Origin: Flexivirga alba
GTDB lineage: Bacteria; Actinomycetota; Actinomycetes; Actinomycetales; Dermatophilaceae
Assembly: GCF_042661025.1 (NCBI RefSeq)
Contig: NZ_JBHSWH010000001.1
Coordinates: 496,001-560,000 of the forward strand
Length of the DNA: 64,000 nt
Reading direction: 5' to 3'
The position numbers and the translations under genes are program-made. The first letter of the stretch is position 1. Each line of letters begins with the position of its first letter. Below are positions 16,436 through 25,342 of this stretch, one piece after another. Below the pieces are notes generated by a model. The model saw only the letters and a list, made by a program, of their open reading frames with translations. It made no database searches and was not told the origin of the DNA.

Positions 16436-17500
16436 TCAGCTGACCGAGTTGCCCCACAGCGACTTGTCGGTGACGGCCTTCGAGCCGGGGTATTTGCCGT
16501 CGACGGTCACCAGCGGCGCCGGAATCTGATCCTCGAGCAGGCCCTTGCGAACCTGCAGGATCGTGCCGCCGTGCCCGTCCGGTCCCGGCTTCTGGGTCTT
16601 GCCCTCGATCGCCGCCTTGATGTACTGCAGGGCGTACTTCGAGTAGAGGTCGGCGGGCTGTGACACGGTCGCGTCCATCTGCCCGGACTTGATCGCGGCA
16701 TACTCCGCGGGCACACCGTCGTTGGACACGATCACAATGTGCCCGTTCTTACCGCGAGGCACCAGCAGGTTCTTCTGCTTCAAGGCCTGGATCGTGGACG
16801 GCAGGTAGATGCTCGCCTGCATGTAGATCGCGTTGATCTTGTTGCCGGCCAGCACGGTGTTGAGCTTGGAGATCGCGGTCGGCGGGTCCCATTTGGTCGC
16901 CTCACCGAAGACCGTCATGTTCGGATAGTTCGTCTTCATGCAGGCGTTGAACGCCTCAGTGCGGTCGCGCCCGTTGATCGACCCGAGGTCGCCCTCGAAC
17001 ATCACGACCTTGCCCTTGCCGTGCAGCGAGTCGCCGATGTATTTGCAGGCCTTCTCGCCATACGCCTTGTTGTTCGCGCGTACGACCATGTAGACGTCGC
17101 CGCTGTCCGGACGGGTGTCGACAGAGACCACCGGGATCTTCTTGGCCGAGAGCTGCGCCAGAGTCGGCACGACCGCAGCCGTGTCCTGCGGTGCGATCAC
17201 CACGCCCTTGACCCCTTGCGCCACAAGGGTATTCACGTTGTCGGCCAGCTTGCTGATGTCGTTCTGGGAGTTGGTGGTCTTCAGCGTGACTCCAACCGTC
17301 TTGGCCATCTGCGGCATGTAGGTGATGTAGGCGTTCCAGAAGTCGGAGTCCGACCTGGGGTAGTCGACACCGACGAGCGGCTTGCTGCCGCTCGCGGCGC
17401 CACCTGAGCCACCGGACCCGCCGCCGCTGCTCGAGCAGGCGGAGACCCCGACGCAGAGTGAGGATGCGATCGCGGCCGCCGCGAAAGTCTTCAATCGCAT
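16436..17500 (-). CDS. sugar-binding lipoprotein of ABC importer
   Basis: Periplasmic-type binding protein fold (PF13407), 354 residues, anchored as a lipoprotein: signal peptide with lipobox VSAC near residue 22, then a Ser/Gly-rich linker. The mature protein opens LVGVDYPRSDSDFW and contains QGVKGVVIAPQDTAAV and VVSVDTRPDSG, typical of ribose/rhamnose-type receptors. Likely receptor for L-fucose or a fucosyl sugar. Of two nearby ATGs, the one at 17500 is preferred because GGAAGGA ends six bases before it; the first ATG abuts that sequence. Confidence 0.87.
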   Translation of the reverse strand: MRLKTFAAAAIASSLCVGVSACSSSGGGSGGSGGAASGSKPLVGVDYPRSDSDFWNAYITYMPQMAKTVGVTLKTTNSQNDISKLADNVNTLVAQGVKGVVIAPQDTAAVVPTLAQLSAKKIPVVSVDTRPDSGDVYMVVRANNKAYGEKACKYIGDSLHGKGKVVMFEGDLGSINGRDRTEAFNACMKTNYPNMTVFGEATKWDPPTAISKLNTVLAGNKINAIYMQASIYLPSTIQALKQKNLLVPRGKNGHIVIVSNDGVPAEYAAIKSGQMDATVSQPADLYSKYALQYIKAAIEGKTQKPGPDGHGGTILQVRKGLLEDQIPAPLVTVDGKYPGSKAVTDKSLWGNSVS

Positions 17501-17529
17501 GGGCATTCCTTCCGTGCTGCCGGGCATCG

Positions 17530-18864
17530 TTACCCGGTCGTGTGATGGGTGTTGCCGGTTGTTTCGTCGGCGGGCGCGTTCCACACCACACCGTCCGGGA
17601 AGCTGTAGTCGCGCACAGTGCTAGGCAGCATTCGCGCGCCGGAGCCGGGCGCCCGCGGTGCCCGGTAGGCGCCGCCGCGCACCACGGCCGGGTCCTCGAA
17701 GTGCTCGTGGAGGTGATCGACATACTCGATCCAACGGCCCTCGGTCGAGCCGCTGACGGCGACGAAGTCGAACATCGACAGGTGCTGCACGACCTCGCAC
17801 AGGCCGACACCGCCGGCGTGCGGACAGACGGGGACGCCATACTTCGCCGCGAGCAGCAGGATCGCGACGTTCTCGTTGACGCCGGCGACGCGGCATGCGT
17901 CGATCTGGCAGATGTCGATCGCGCCGCTGGTGATCAACTGCTTGAACATGACTGCGTTGGCTGCGTGTTCGCCGGTTGCGACGCGCACGGGGTGCACCGC
18001 CTCCGCCACGGCACGGTGACCGAGAATATCGTCCGGACTGGTCGGTTCCTCGACCCAGTGGATCCCGTGCGGCGCGAGGCGACGGACGTTGGCGATGGCG
18101 TCCCCTACGCCCCAACGCTGGTTGGCGTCGACCGAGATGAGGATGTCCGGACCGACGAGACCACGGACGAGTTTGACCCGTCGCTCGTCGTCATCGATGT
18201 CGGCGCCGACTTTGAGCTTCAGGTGGGTGAATCCGTCCTCCACGGCCTCGCCAACAAGCCGGGTCACCTTCTCGTCGGAGTAGCCGAGCCAGCCGGCGGA
18301 CGTCGTGTATGCCGGGTAGCCGGCCTCCCGCAGCTGCGCCATTCGCTCCCTACGGGTCGGCGCCATCCGTTCGAGCAACTCCAGCGCATCGTCGGGCGTC
18401 AGGGCGTCGGCCAGATAGGTGAAGTCGACCAGCTCGACCAGCTGGCGCGGGGACATCTCGGCCAGCAGCGCCCACAGCGGCAACCCCGCACGTCGCGCCT
18501 TCAGGTCCCACACCGCATTGACGACCGCGCCGACCGCCATATGTATGACGCCCTTCTCCGGCCCGAGCCACCGCAGCTGGCTGTCGGAGACGAGCCGACG
18601 CCAGAAGGCGCCCATGTCGTCCAGCACGGAGTCGACGTCGAGACCGACGACGAGCGCCTCGACCGCGTGTATGGCGGCCGCGGCCACCTCGTTGCCACGG
18701 CCGATGGTGAAGACAAAGCCGTCTCCGGCATCGCCGTCACTGGTCGGCACGGTCACGTATGCCGCTGAATAATCGGGGTCCGGGTTCATCGCGTCCGAGC
18801 CGTCCAGCGACCGTGATGTCGGAAAGCGGACGTCCGACACGGTGAACGGTCTGAACTCGGCCAT
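17530..18864 (-). CDS. L-fuconate dehydratase, enolase superfamily
   Basis: L-fuconate dehydratase of 444 residues, mandelate-racemase subgroup of the enolase superfamily. It removes water from L-fuconate to give 2-keto-3-deoxy-L-fuconate. The full active-site set is present: KLKVG (Lys216, Lys218), SVDANQRW (Asp246), WVEEPTSPDDILGH (Glu272), GEHAANAVMFKQ (Glu299) and CPHAGGVG (His349). The spacing matches characterised L-fuconate dehydratases and the length is the family's. It is the promoter-proximal gene of the fucose operon; the gap to the divergent FadR-type gene holds two inverted repeats. Confidence 0.93.
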   Translation of the reverse strand: MAEFRPFTVSDVRFPTSRSLDGSDAMNPDPDYSAAYVTVPTSDGDAGDGFVFTIGRGNEVAAAAIHAVEALVVGLDVDSVLDDMGAFWRRLVSDSQLRWLGPEKGVIHMAVGAVVNAVWDLKARRAGLPLWALLAEMSPRQLVELVDFTYLADALTPDDALELLERMAPTRRERMAQLREAGYPAYTTSAGWLGYSDEKVTRLVGEAVEDGFTHLKLKVGADIDDDERRVKLVRGLVGPDILISVDANQRWGVGDAIANVRRLAPHGIHWVEEPTSPDDILGHRAVAEAVHPVRVATGEHAANAVMFKQLITSGAIDICQIDACRVAGVNENVAILLLAAKYGVPVCPHAGGVGLCEVVQHLSMFDFVAVSGSTEGRWIEYVDHLHEHFEDPAVVRGGAYRAPRAPGSGARMLPSTVRDYSFPDGVVWNAPADETTGNTHHTTG

Positions 18865-18883
18865 CGATGGAACCTCTCACAAG

Positions 18884-18959
18884 AAGATCGGATCTTTCGT
18901 TGGCGATCCTGACGCCCGGGGACCTAGCCCGTCAAGAGATATCCGACAATTCATCGGAT
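18884..18959. promoter_or_regulatory. candidate operators of the fucose regulator
   Basis: Two inverted repeats share the core TCGGAT/ATCCGA. AAGATC-G-GATCTT (18884-18896) lies 20 bp before the dehydratase start; ATCCGA-N7-TCGGAT (18941-18959) lies mid-gap. The same core recurs at 19767-19773 and 19799-19804 ahead of the fucosidase gene. FadR-family regulators bind short palindromes of this kind, so these are likely sites of the adjacent regulator. Confidence 0.55.
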
Positions 18960-19043
18960 GTTTCTTGGTTTCGGCGCCATCCAACTGATGGTGGATGCCG
19001 CATACTGTGCGAGAACACCGACAGACCAGGAAGGGACGGTGCC

Positions 19044-19721
19044 ATGGCTGTCACCGACGACGCGGTCGAGAAACTCCGCGCGATGATTCTCGAGGGCACC
19101 CTGAAACCTGGGGATCGGCTCCCCAAGGAGGCCGACCTCGCCGCCGCTCTCGGGCTCTCCCGCAACTCATTGCGCGAGGCGGTACGTGCCCTTTCGATGG
19201 TGCGCATCCTCGACGTCCGACAGGGCGACGGCACCTACGTGTCCAGCCTCGCAGCTGATTCACTCGTCGAGGCACTCAGCTTCATCCTCGAGTTTCATCG
19301 GGATGCCTCCGTGCTCGAACTCCTCGAAGTACGAAGAGTTTTGGAACCTGCCGTGTGTGCCCGCGCGGCGCACCTGGCGACCGATGAAGATATCCAGATC
19401 CTGGAGTCGGTCCTCGCGAAGTCAACGGCTTCCTCGCCGGTGGACGACCTGGTCAACGCGGACCTGGAGTTCCACCGCACCATTGCCAAGTGCTGCGGCA
19501 ACCCGGTGCTGGCCTCCCTCGCCGAGTCGCTGTCCGGGCCGACCCAGCGCGCCCGCATCTGGCGCGGCATGACCGAGGAGGGAGCGCTGGAGCGCACCCT
19601 GCGGGAGCACGCGGCGATCCTCGACGCGATCCGGCGCCATGATGCCGAGATCGCAGCCGCCTGGGCGGCCGTGCACATCGGGGGCGTGGAGGACTGGCTG
19701 CGCGCCAACCTCGCAGATTGA
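19044..19721 (+). CDS. FadR/GntR-family transcriptional regulator
   Basis: GntR-family regulator of the FadR subgroup, 225 residues. The N-terminal winged helix (LRAMILEGTLKPGDRLPKEA, then LGLSRNSLREAVRAL) is followed by an all-helical FCD ligand domain with the metal-type residues in ADLEFHRTIAKCCGNP near 148 and LREHAAIL near 196. It probably represses the divergent fucose operon and the downstream fucosidase until a pathway intermediate binds. ATG 19044 is used: AGGAAGGGA lies eight bases before it; the frame is open upstream into the promoter region. Confidence 0.9.
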   Translation: MAVTDDAVEKLRAMILEGTLKPGDRLPKEADLAAALGLSRNSLREAVRALSMVRILDVRQGDGTYVSSLAADSLVEALSFILEFHRDASVLELLEVRRVLEPAVCARAAHLATDEDIQILESVLAKSTASSPVDDLVNADLEFHRTIAKCCGNPVLASLAESLSGPTQRARIWRGMTEEGALERTLREHAAILDAIRRHDAEIAAAWAAVHIGGVEDWLRANLAD

Positions 19722-19820
19722 GCCGATGACTTCTCAAAATCCAGTGCACGGAATTCGCCACTAGAGATCCGATGTATGCGAGAGTCAGCGGGATCCCCTC
19801 CGATCTCTCAGGAGCTCTCG

Positions 19821-22664
19821 ATGACTCACGGAAACCACCAACACCCCACGCACCCGGCGCGCACCTACTCCCGGCGACAGGCCCTGACGTTCGGCGGCGG
19901 CGTCGCCGCAGCCGTCGCGCTCTCGTCGCTACCCGTATTCCGGCCCGTCACGGCGGCTGCCGCATCGTTGCCGACAGCCGACCTCGTGCCCGATGACCGG
20001 GCGATCCTGTTGACCTACCCGGAGCCTGGCGGCACCGCGACTCCGCTGACCGACAATCTGCCGATCGGCAACGGTCGCATCGGTGCTCTCACGAACGCCG
20101 ATCCCGGGCTCGATGGCTTCATCCTCACCGACTCGACACTCTGGACCGGTGACGCCAACCTTGCGCTCGATGGGGATGGTCAGTTCTCCTACGAGACAAC
20201 GCATTTCGGCACCGTGTCGATGCTGGGCAAGCTGACCCTGAGCATCCCCGCGCACACCGGGAAAGCGGCGACCGGCTACGAGCGACGGCTCGACCTGAGC
20301 AACGGGATCACCACCTCGTCATACACGGTCGGCGGCGTGCGGTACCGACGTGCCGTCTATGCGAGCCACCCCGACGACGTGATCGTCATCGCGTTGTCCC
20401 AGGACGGCGGCGGCACGCTGACCGGCAAGCTCACCCTGACCGGTGAGCACGGCGAGACCACCTCCGCCGGCGGGCACGATGCGCGCTTCTCAGGATCGCT
20501 CGGCAACGGTCTTGCCTACGGTTGCGTCGTAACGGCCACGGCGGCGAAGGGCACCGTCCGAGCCGCGAACGGCGTGGTCACGTTCGCCGACTGCACCGAC
20601 CTGCTCGTGGTCGTGTCCGGGGGCACGAACTACACCCCTGACCCGTCGATCGGGTTCCAGGACAAGGCGATCGACCCACTCGACGTCGCGACGGGACGGG
20701 CGCATTCGGCGGCTGCTCATGGTGCGAAACTGCTGCTGGGCAGGCACCTCGCGGACTACCAGTCGTTGTTCGGCGGTTTGGACGTCGATCTCGGCACGTC
20801 GACTCCGGCGCAGCGAGCGATGTCCACTCCGGAGCGTCTCGCGGCACGCGCCTCGACCGGTGCGCCGGACCCCGAACTCGAGGCGAGCTACCTACAGTTC
20901 GGCCGCTACCTGACGATCGCGGGGTCGCGCAGCATGCTGCCGATCAACCTGCAGGGCCTGTGGATCGACCGGAACAACCCCGACTGGATGTCGGACTACC
21001 ACACCGACATCAACCTTCAGATGTGTTACTGGCTCGCCGACCGCGCCGGCCTGAGTAGTTGCTTCGACCCGCTCGCCGACTACTTGCTCGCACAGTTGCC
21101 GGGCTGGACCACAGCCACCCAGAAGCTGTTCAACGACCCGCGCAACGGCTTCCGCAACACCAGCGGAAAGGTCGACGGGTGGACGCTGGCCATCTCCACC
21201 AACGTGTATGGCGGCAACGGCTGGTGGTGGCACCCTGCGGGCAACGCCTGGCTGTGCAACTCGGTGTTCGAGCATTACGAATTTACCCAGGACACAGCCT
21301 ATTTGGCGAAAATCTATCCGCTGCTGAAAGGCGCCTGCGACTTCTGGAAGGCTCGGCTGATCACGACAACGGTGACCGACCCGGCCACCGGCAAGTCCCG
21401 CGAAGTGTTGGTCGACGACCACGACTGGTCACCCGAGCAAGGTCCGACGGACGCCCGCGGCATCACCTACGCGCAGGAGCTGGTGTGGCAACTCTTCACG
21501 AACCTGCGGACCGCAGCGGATGTGTTGCACCGTGACCAGGGCTACGCCGCAACCATCGACGAACTCCGCTCCCGTCTCTACCTGCCGCAGGTCAGCCCCA
21601 CCAGCGGGAAGCTCGAGGAGTGGATGTCACCGGACGACCTCGGCGACCCGCAGCACCGGCACCTCTCACCACTGATCGGCCTCTTCCCCGGCGACCGGCT
21701 GGCCCCGGACGTCGCTCCGTCATACCTCGTCGACGGCGCACGGCGGCTGCTGGAGGCACGGGGCATGTCGACCTACGGCTGGGGTATGGCGTGGCGCGGC
21801 CTGTGCTGGGCCCGCTTGAAGGACCCGGCCAAGGCGTACCAAGCCGTGATGACCGTGCTGCGGCCGAGCGTCAACAACAGCAACGGCGCTGCCGCGAACT
21901 TCTTCGACATGTATTCGTTCGGGTCCAGATCGACCTTCCAGATCGACGCCAACCTCGGGACGCCGTCCGCGATGCTGGAGATGCTCGTCTACTCCCGGCC
22001 GGATCTCATCGAGCTGTTGCCGGCCACACCCACGGCATGGTCGGACGGCTCGGTGCGAGGCATCGGTGCCCGCGGCGGCTTCACCGTCGACGTCGCATGG
22101 TCCGGACGTCAGGTGACGTCGGCTACCGTGCACAGCCACTCCGGAGGCAAGACGACCGTGCGTTTCGGCGACTGGAGCAAGGCGATCAACGTCCCGGCGG
22201 GCGGATCGGTCAGCGTGCGGCCGCCGGCCAAGACCTGGCCGCCGGAGCAAACTGACACCCGTTACCTGCTGGTGAACCGCGGCAGTGGATTGGCGCTCTC
22301 GCCGTCGTCTCCGAGCCAAGGTGCACCGCTGGTGCAACAACCCCGTGGAGCGGACAACACAACCTGGTTCCTTGCCGAGATCGCAGCCGGAATCTGCCTG
22401 ATTACCGCGCCGAGCGGGCTGGTCGCGGATGTCAGCGGCGGTGGGACCGCGTCTGGCACCTCGATCATCCAGTGGTCGGCATCGGGCTCGACGAACCAGC
22501 AGTGGCGGATCGAAAACACCGGTGACTACACGAAATTCGTCAATGTCCGCTCGGGCTTGCTGTTGTCCGTAGCCGGCGATTCGACAGCCGCTGGGGCGGC
22601 GATCGAGCAACTGGCCGACACCGGGGACGCGACGCAGCAGTGGTCTCTGGTCGCCGTGTCGTAG
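19821..22664 (+). CDS. GH95 alpha-L-fucosidase with ricin-type lectin domain
   Basis: Exported glycoside hydrolase of family 95, 947 residues, releasing terminal L-fucose (typically alpha-1,2-linked) from glycans. A Tat signal (SRRQALTFGGG) comes first. The GH95 N-terminal domain starts with PLTDNLPIGNGRIGAL; the catalytic barrel shows INLQGLWIDRNNPDWMSDYH, DINLQMCYWLA and a SPEQGPTDARG segment carrying the expected general-acid Glu. The last ~130 residues form a ricin-B-like lectin domain with QQW repeats, a sugar-binding module. AGGAG precedes ATG 19821. It supplies free fucose to the importer and operon on the other side of the regulator; TCGGAT-type half sites lie upstream. Confidence 0.92.
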   Translation: MTHGNHQHPTHPARTYSRRQALTFGGGVAAAVALSSLPVFRPVTAAAASLPTADLVPDDRAILLTYPEPGGTATPLTDNLPIGNGRIGALTNADPGLDGFILTDSTLWTGDANLALDGDGQFSYETTHFGTVSMLGKLTLSIPAHTGKAATGYERRLDLSNGITTSSYTVGGVRYRRAVYASHPDDVIVIALSQDGGGTLTGKLTLTGEHGETTSAGGHDARFSGSLGNGLAYGCVVTATAAKGTVRAANGVVTFADCTDLLVVVSGGTNYTPDPSIGFQDKAIDPLDVATGRAHSAAAHGAKLLLGRHLADYQSLFGGLDVDLGTSTPAQRAMSTPERLAARASTGAPDPELEASYLQFGRYLTIAGSRSMLPINLQGLWIDRNNPDWMSDYHTDINLQMCYWLADRAGLSSCFDPLADYLLAQLPGWTTATQKLFNDPRNGFRNTSGKVDGWTLAISTNVYGGNGWWWHPAGNAWLCNSVFEHYEFTQDTAYLAKIYPLLKGACDFWKARLITTTVTDPATGKSREVLVDDHDWSPEQGPTDARGITYAQELVWQLFTNLRTAADVLHRDQGYAATIDELRSRLYLPQVSPTSGKLEEWMSPDDLGDPQHRHLSPLIGLFPGDRLAPDVAPSYLVDGARRLLEARGMSTYGWGMAWRGLCWARLKDPAKAYQAVMTVLRPSVNNSNGAAANFFDMYSFGSRSTFQIDANLGTPSAMLEMLVYSRPDLIELLPATPTAWSDGSVRGIGARGGFTVDVAWSGRQVTSATVHSHSGGKTTVRFGDWSKAINVPAGGSVSVRPPAKTWPPEQTDTRYLLVNRGSGLALSPSSPSQGAPLVQQPRGADNTTWFLAEIAAGICLITAPSGLVADVSGGGTASGTSIIQWSASGSTNQQWRIENTGDYTKFVNVRSGLLLSVAGDSTAAGAAIEQLADTGDATQQWSLVAVS

Positions 22665-22690
22665 TGAGTCAGGAATAGAGCAGGTACGGA

Positions 22691-22745
22691 TGCGGGCAAA
22701 GTTGCTGGTCAGGCGCGAAGCGACTGTCAAGCAACTTTGCCCGCA
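22691..22745. repeat. long perfect hairpin (16-bp arms)
   Basis: TGCGGGCAAAGTTGCT (22691-22706) and AGCAACTTTGCCCGCA (22730-22745) are exact reverse complements around a 23-base spacer. It starts 27 bp after the fucosidase stop. No T-tract follows, so it may be a factor-dependent terminator, an mRNA 3' stabiliser, or a dispersed palindromic repeat unit. Confidence 0.65.
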
Positions 22746-22835
22746 CCGCACTAGCGCAATTTCACTTCCTGACGGCCCTGCGAGTGCTTCAATCTGGAGT
22801 CGGGCGCGTTCGCGTCCCGCGTCGGGAGGTGCCGG

Positions 22836-23414
22836 ATGAGTGCCACAAGCGTTTCTGCTGTCCGTCCGCGTTGGGGGAAGCGGCGCCGATGGGGTCTGGT
22901 CTGCGCCATCGTCGCCGCAGTGATGGTCGGGTCCGGCGTCGCCGGCGCTCTCACCGTGCGCCACCTGGATCGCCAGTACGGGCCGGTGCACGCAGGTCTG
23001 TTCAGTGGCCCCTACTCCGGTCCCCGGCTGGCGTCCGCTCCCGGAGCCTCCGGTCGGCTGCTCACGTCTCTCGGCAACTGGGGCTCCCATGAGGTGACTG
23101 TCACCGGGCTCAGCTACCTACAGGACGAACCAGCGGTCTCCGGCATTCGATGGTCGACCTACCGGCCGGTCCCCGGCGGCTCGTCCGACGGGATCGACAC
23201 TCCGTGGCACTCCTTCCCGGCCACCATCCCGGCGGACGGAACGATCCGGCTGATGATCAGCCTGCATCGCCCGGCCGACTGCAGCCGATATCAAGGGGCG
23301 GGCCTCGGCGGGCACGACTACACCGGCAGCCTGGTCGTCCACTGGAAGTCGCTGCTGCACACGCACGCGACGAGTGTCCAAGTGCTGGCCGGCAACGCGG
23401 TCAGGGTTTGCTGA
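22836..23414 (+). CDS. membrane-anchored protein of unknown function
   Basis: Unrecognised protein of 192 residues. A basic N-terminus (KRRRWG) precedes one hydrophobic segment (about residues 20-41), after which the chain would lie outside the cell. The outer part has a beta-rich look (HEVTVTGLSYL, GTIRLMISLHRPADC, GSLVVHWKSL) and two Cys, one being the last residue, which may pair. GGAGGTGCCGG precedes the ATG. It may be co-oriented with the following peptidase gene, 49 bp away, but no function is implied. Confidence 0.65.
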   Translation: MSATSVSAVRPRWGKRRRWGLVCAIVAAVMVGSGVAGALTVRHLDRQYGPVHAGLFSGPYSGPRLASAPGASGRLLTSLGNWGSHEVTVTGLSYLQDEPAVSGIRWSTYRPVPGGSSDGIDTPWHSFPATIPADGTIRLMISLHRPADCSRYQGAGLGGHDYTGSLVVHWKSLLHTHATSVQVLAGNAVRVC

Positions 23415-23463
23415 CCCGAGAAATCCTCTCTCCCTGGTGGTCGGGCTGCGCTAACGTCCTGGC

Positions 23464-24186
23464 ATGCCCGCTGAACGCACCATCCTCGCCACCTCCGGAG
23501 GCGTTCGCCCCGGTGAGCGCACCTACTTCGAATTCAGTGAATTGACCCAGTTCGCAGTCGATCTCGCCGGAGTCACAGGTCGCGCCCCTCGTGTGTGCAC
23601 GATCGCAACGGCCGTCGGCGACAACCCGCATGTGCTGCACGCGCTGGCCGAGGCGGCGAAGGTCGCCGGCTACGAGCACTCCCACCTGCAGCTCTTCACC
23701 ATGCCGAACGTCGCCGACCCGGCCGAGCACCTGCTCGCGCAGGACGTCGTCTGGGTGATGGGCGGCTCGGTCGCCAACCTGCTGGCTGTATGGCGAGTGC
23801 ACGGCCTCGACACGGCGATGCGCGCGGCGTGGGAGGCCGGCGTTGTTCTGACCGGCGTGAGCGCCGGGTCGATCTGCTGGCACACCGGCGGCACCACCGA
23901 CTCCTTCGGCGCGGACCTCCAGCCGATCACCAACGGTCTCGGTCTGCTCCCGTACGGCAACGGCGTGCACTACGACGGTGAGGCTCGCCGTCGTCCGCTG
24001 ATGCAGCGACTCGTCGCGGACGGCACGCTGCCGGAGTCCTACTGCACCGATGACGGTGCCGGAGTCCTCTACCGTGGCACCGAATTCGTTGAAGCGGTGT
24101 CCGAGCTCGACGGTGCAGGCGCCTACCACTTGGTCCGTGACGGAGACACGGCAGTGGAGACCGAGCTGCCGATCCGTCGACTGTGA
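23464..24186 (+). CDS. peptidase E-like protein (S51 family)
   Basis: Peptidase S51 / dipeptidase E-like protein of 240 residues with a class I glutamine-amidotransferase-like fold. The nucleophile elbow is GVSAGSICW near residue 135, with Ser in the nucleophile position, and WVMGGSVANLLAVW near 97 is the preceding conserved block. DDGAGVLYRG near the C-terminus probably contributes the rest of the site. Enzymes of this family act on N-terminal Asp peptides or on cyanophycin-like substrates; which applies here is unknown. Cytoplasmic, no signal peptide. Confidence 0.85.
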   Translation: MPAERTILATSGGVRPGERTYFEFSELTQFAVDLAGVTGRAPRVCTIATAVGDNPHVLHALAEAAKVAGYEHSHLQLFTMPNVADPAEHLLAQDVVWVMGGSVANLLAVWRVHGLDTAMRAAWEAGVVLTGVSAGSICWHTGGTTDSFGADLQPITNGLGLLPYGNGVHYDGEARRRPLMQRLVADGTLPESYCTDDGAGVLYRGTEFVEAVSELDGAGAYHLVRDGDTAVETELPIRRL

Positions 24187-24203
24187 CCGGAGCCGAGCGT
24201 CAT

Positions 24204-25214
24204 TCAGTCGCGTGAGCTGCTGAACGCCGCGTCGAACGACCCCGTGGGTCGTTCGAAGTTGAGTCGCCGCACGTAGTCCAGCGACTCGGGTGCGCCTTCG
24301 AGCCGATCCATGCCGGCGTCCTCCCACTCGATCGAGATGGGGCCGTCATACCCGATGGCATTGAGGGTGCGGAAGCAGTTCTCCCACGGCACGTCGCCGC
24401 GCCCGGTGGACACGAAGTCCCAGCCGCGACGCGGGTCGCCCCACGGCAGGTGCGACGACAGACGACCGTTGCGCCCGTTGCCGATCCGCTTGCGCGCGTC
24501 CTTGCAGTCGACGTGATAGATCCGGTCCTGGAACTCCCAGATGAAGTCGGCCGGATCCAGGTCCTGCCACACCATGTGGCTCGGGTCCCAGTTGAGCCCG
24601 AACGCCGGTCGGTGACCGATGGCCTCCAATGTCGCGTGCGTGGTCCAGTAGTCATAGGCGATCTCGCTGGGATGCACTTCGTGCGCGAACCGGACACCGA
24701 CCTCGTCGAAGACATCCAGGATCGGATTCCATCGGCGGGCGAAGTCCGCGTAACCCTCCTGGATGACGTCGTCCGACACCGGCGGGAACATCGCGACGTA
24801 CTTCCAGATGGCCGAACCGGTGAACCCCACAACGGTGTCGACGCCCAACAACGCTGCAGCACGCGCGGTGTCGGCCATCCGCTGCGCAGCGCGCTCGCGC
24901 ACGCCTTCCGGATCGCCGTCGCCCCACACTGCCGGCGGCAGAATGTCCTTGTGCCGCAAGTCGATCGGGTCGTCGCACACTGCTTGGCCGACGAGATGGT
25001 TGGAAATGGCCCACACCTTCAGGTTGTGCTTGTCGAGGATCTCGCGGCGCGAGGCGATGTAGTCGGGCTCGCTGAGCGCGCGGTCGACTTCGAAGTGGTC
25101 GCCCCAGCAGGCGATCTCCAGTCCGTCATAGCCCCATTCGCCGGCGAGACGGCACAGTTCCTCGAACGGTAGGTCTGCCCATTGCCCGGTGAAGAGCGTG
25201 ATCGGTCGAGTCAT
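24204..25214 (-). CDS. sugar isomerase/epimerase, TIM barrel
   Basis: Xylose-isomerase-like TIM-barrel protein (PF01261), 336 residues. Metal ligands are suggested by FAHEVHPSEIAYD near residue 176, LNWDPSHMVWQ near 207, HVDCKDARKR near 234 and SIEWEDAGMDR near 296. It is the last gene of the second sugar operon and probably epimerises, isomerises or cleaves the imported sugar after oxidation by the MocA-type enzyme; the actual substrate is unknown. ATG 25214 is the start. Confidence 0.87.
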   Translation of the reverse strand: MTRPITLFTGQWADLPFEELCRLAGEWGYDGLEIACWGDHFEVDRALSEPDYIASRREILDKHNLKVWAISNHLVGQAVCDDPIDLRHKDILPPAVWGDGDPEGVRERAAQRMADTARAAALLGVDTVVGFTGSAIWKYVAMFPPVSDDVIQEGYADFARRWNPILDVFDEVGVRFAHEVHPSEIAYDYWTTHATLEAIGHRPAFGLNWDPSHMVWQDLDPADFIWEFQDRIYHVDCKDARKRIGNGRNGRLSSHLPWGDPRRGWDFVSTGRGDVPWENCFRTLNAIGYDGPISIEWEDAGMDRLEGAPESLDYVRRLNFERPTGSFDAAFSSSRD

Positions 25215-25342
25215 CGTGCGTCTCCTTCGGTGAATCCTGTTGTTTCATGCGGTCGTTGCGGTCGAGTTGCGGGTATGGCGGTGCCACCGCCCCGCCGGAG
25301 TGGTGGAGGTCCACCCGGGCAGAGACGGTGGCACCGCGTGGG

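Noticed and set aside
14636..16663. Plus-strand frame of 675 codons opposite the fucose importer genes
   Set aside because: Antisense shadow of the ATPase gene; composition is Arg/Gln/His-rich with no family match and the opposite strand has clear motifs.
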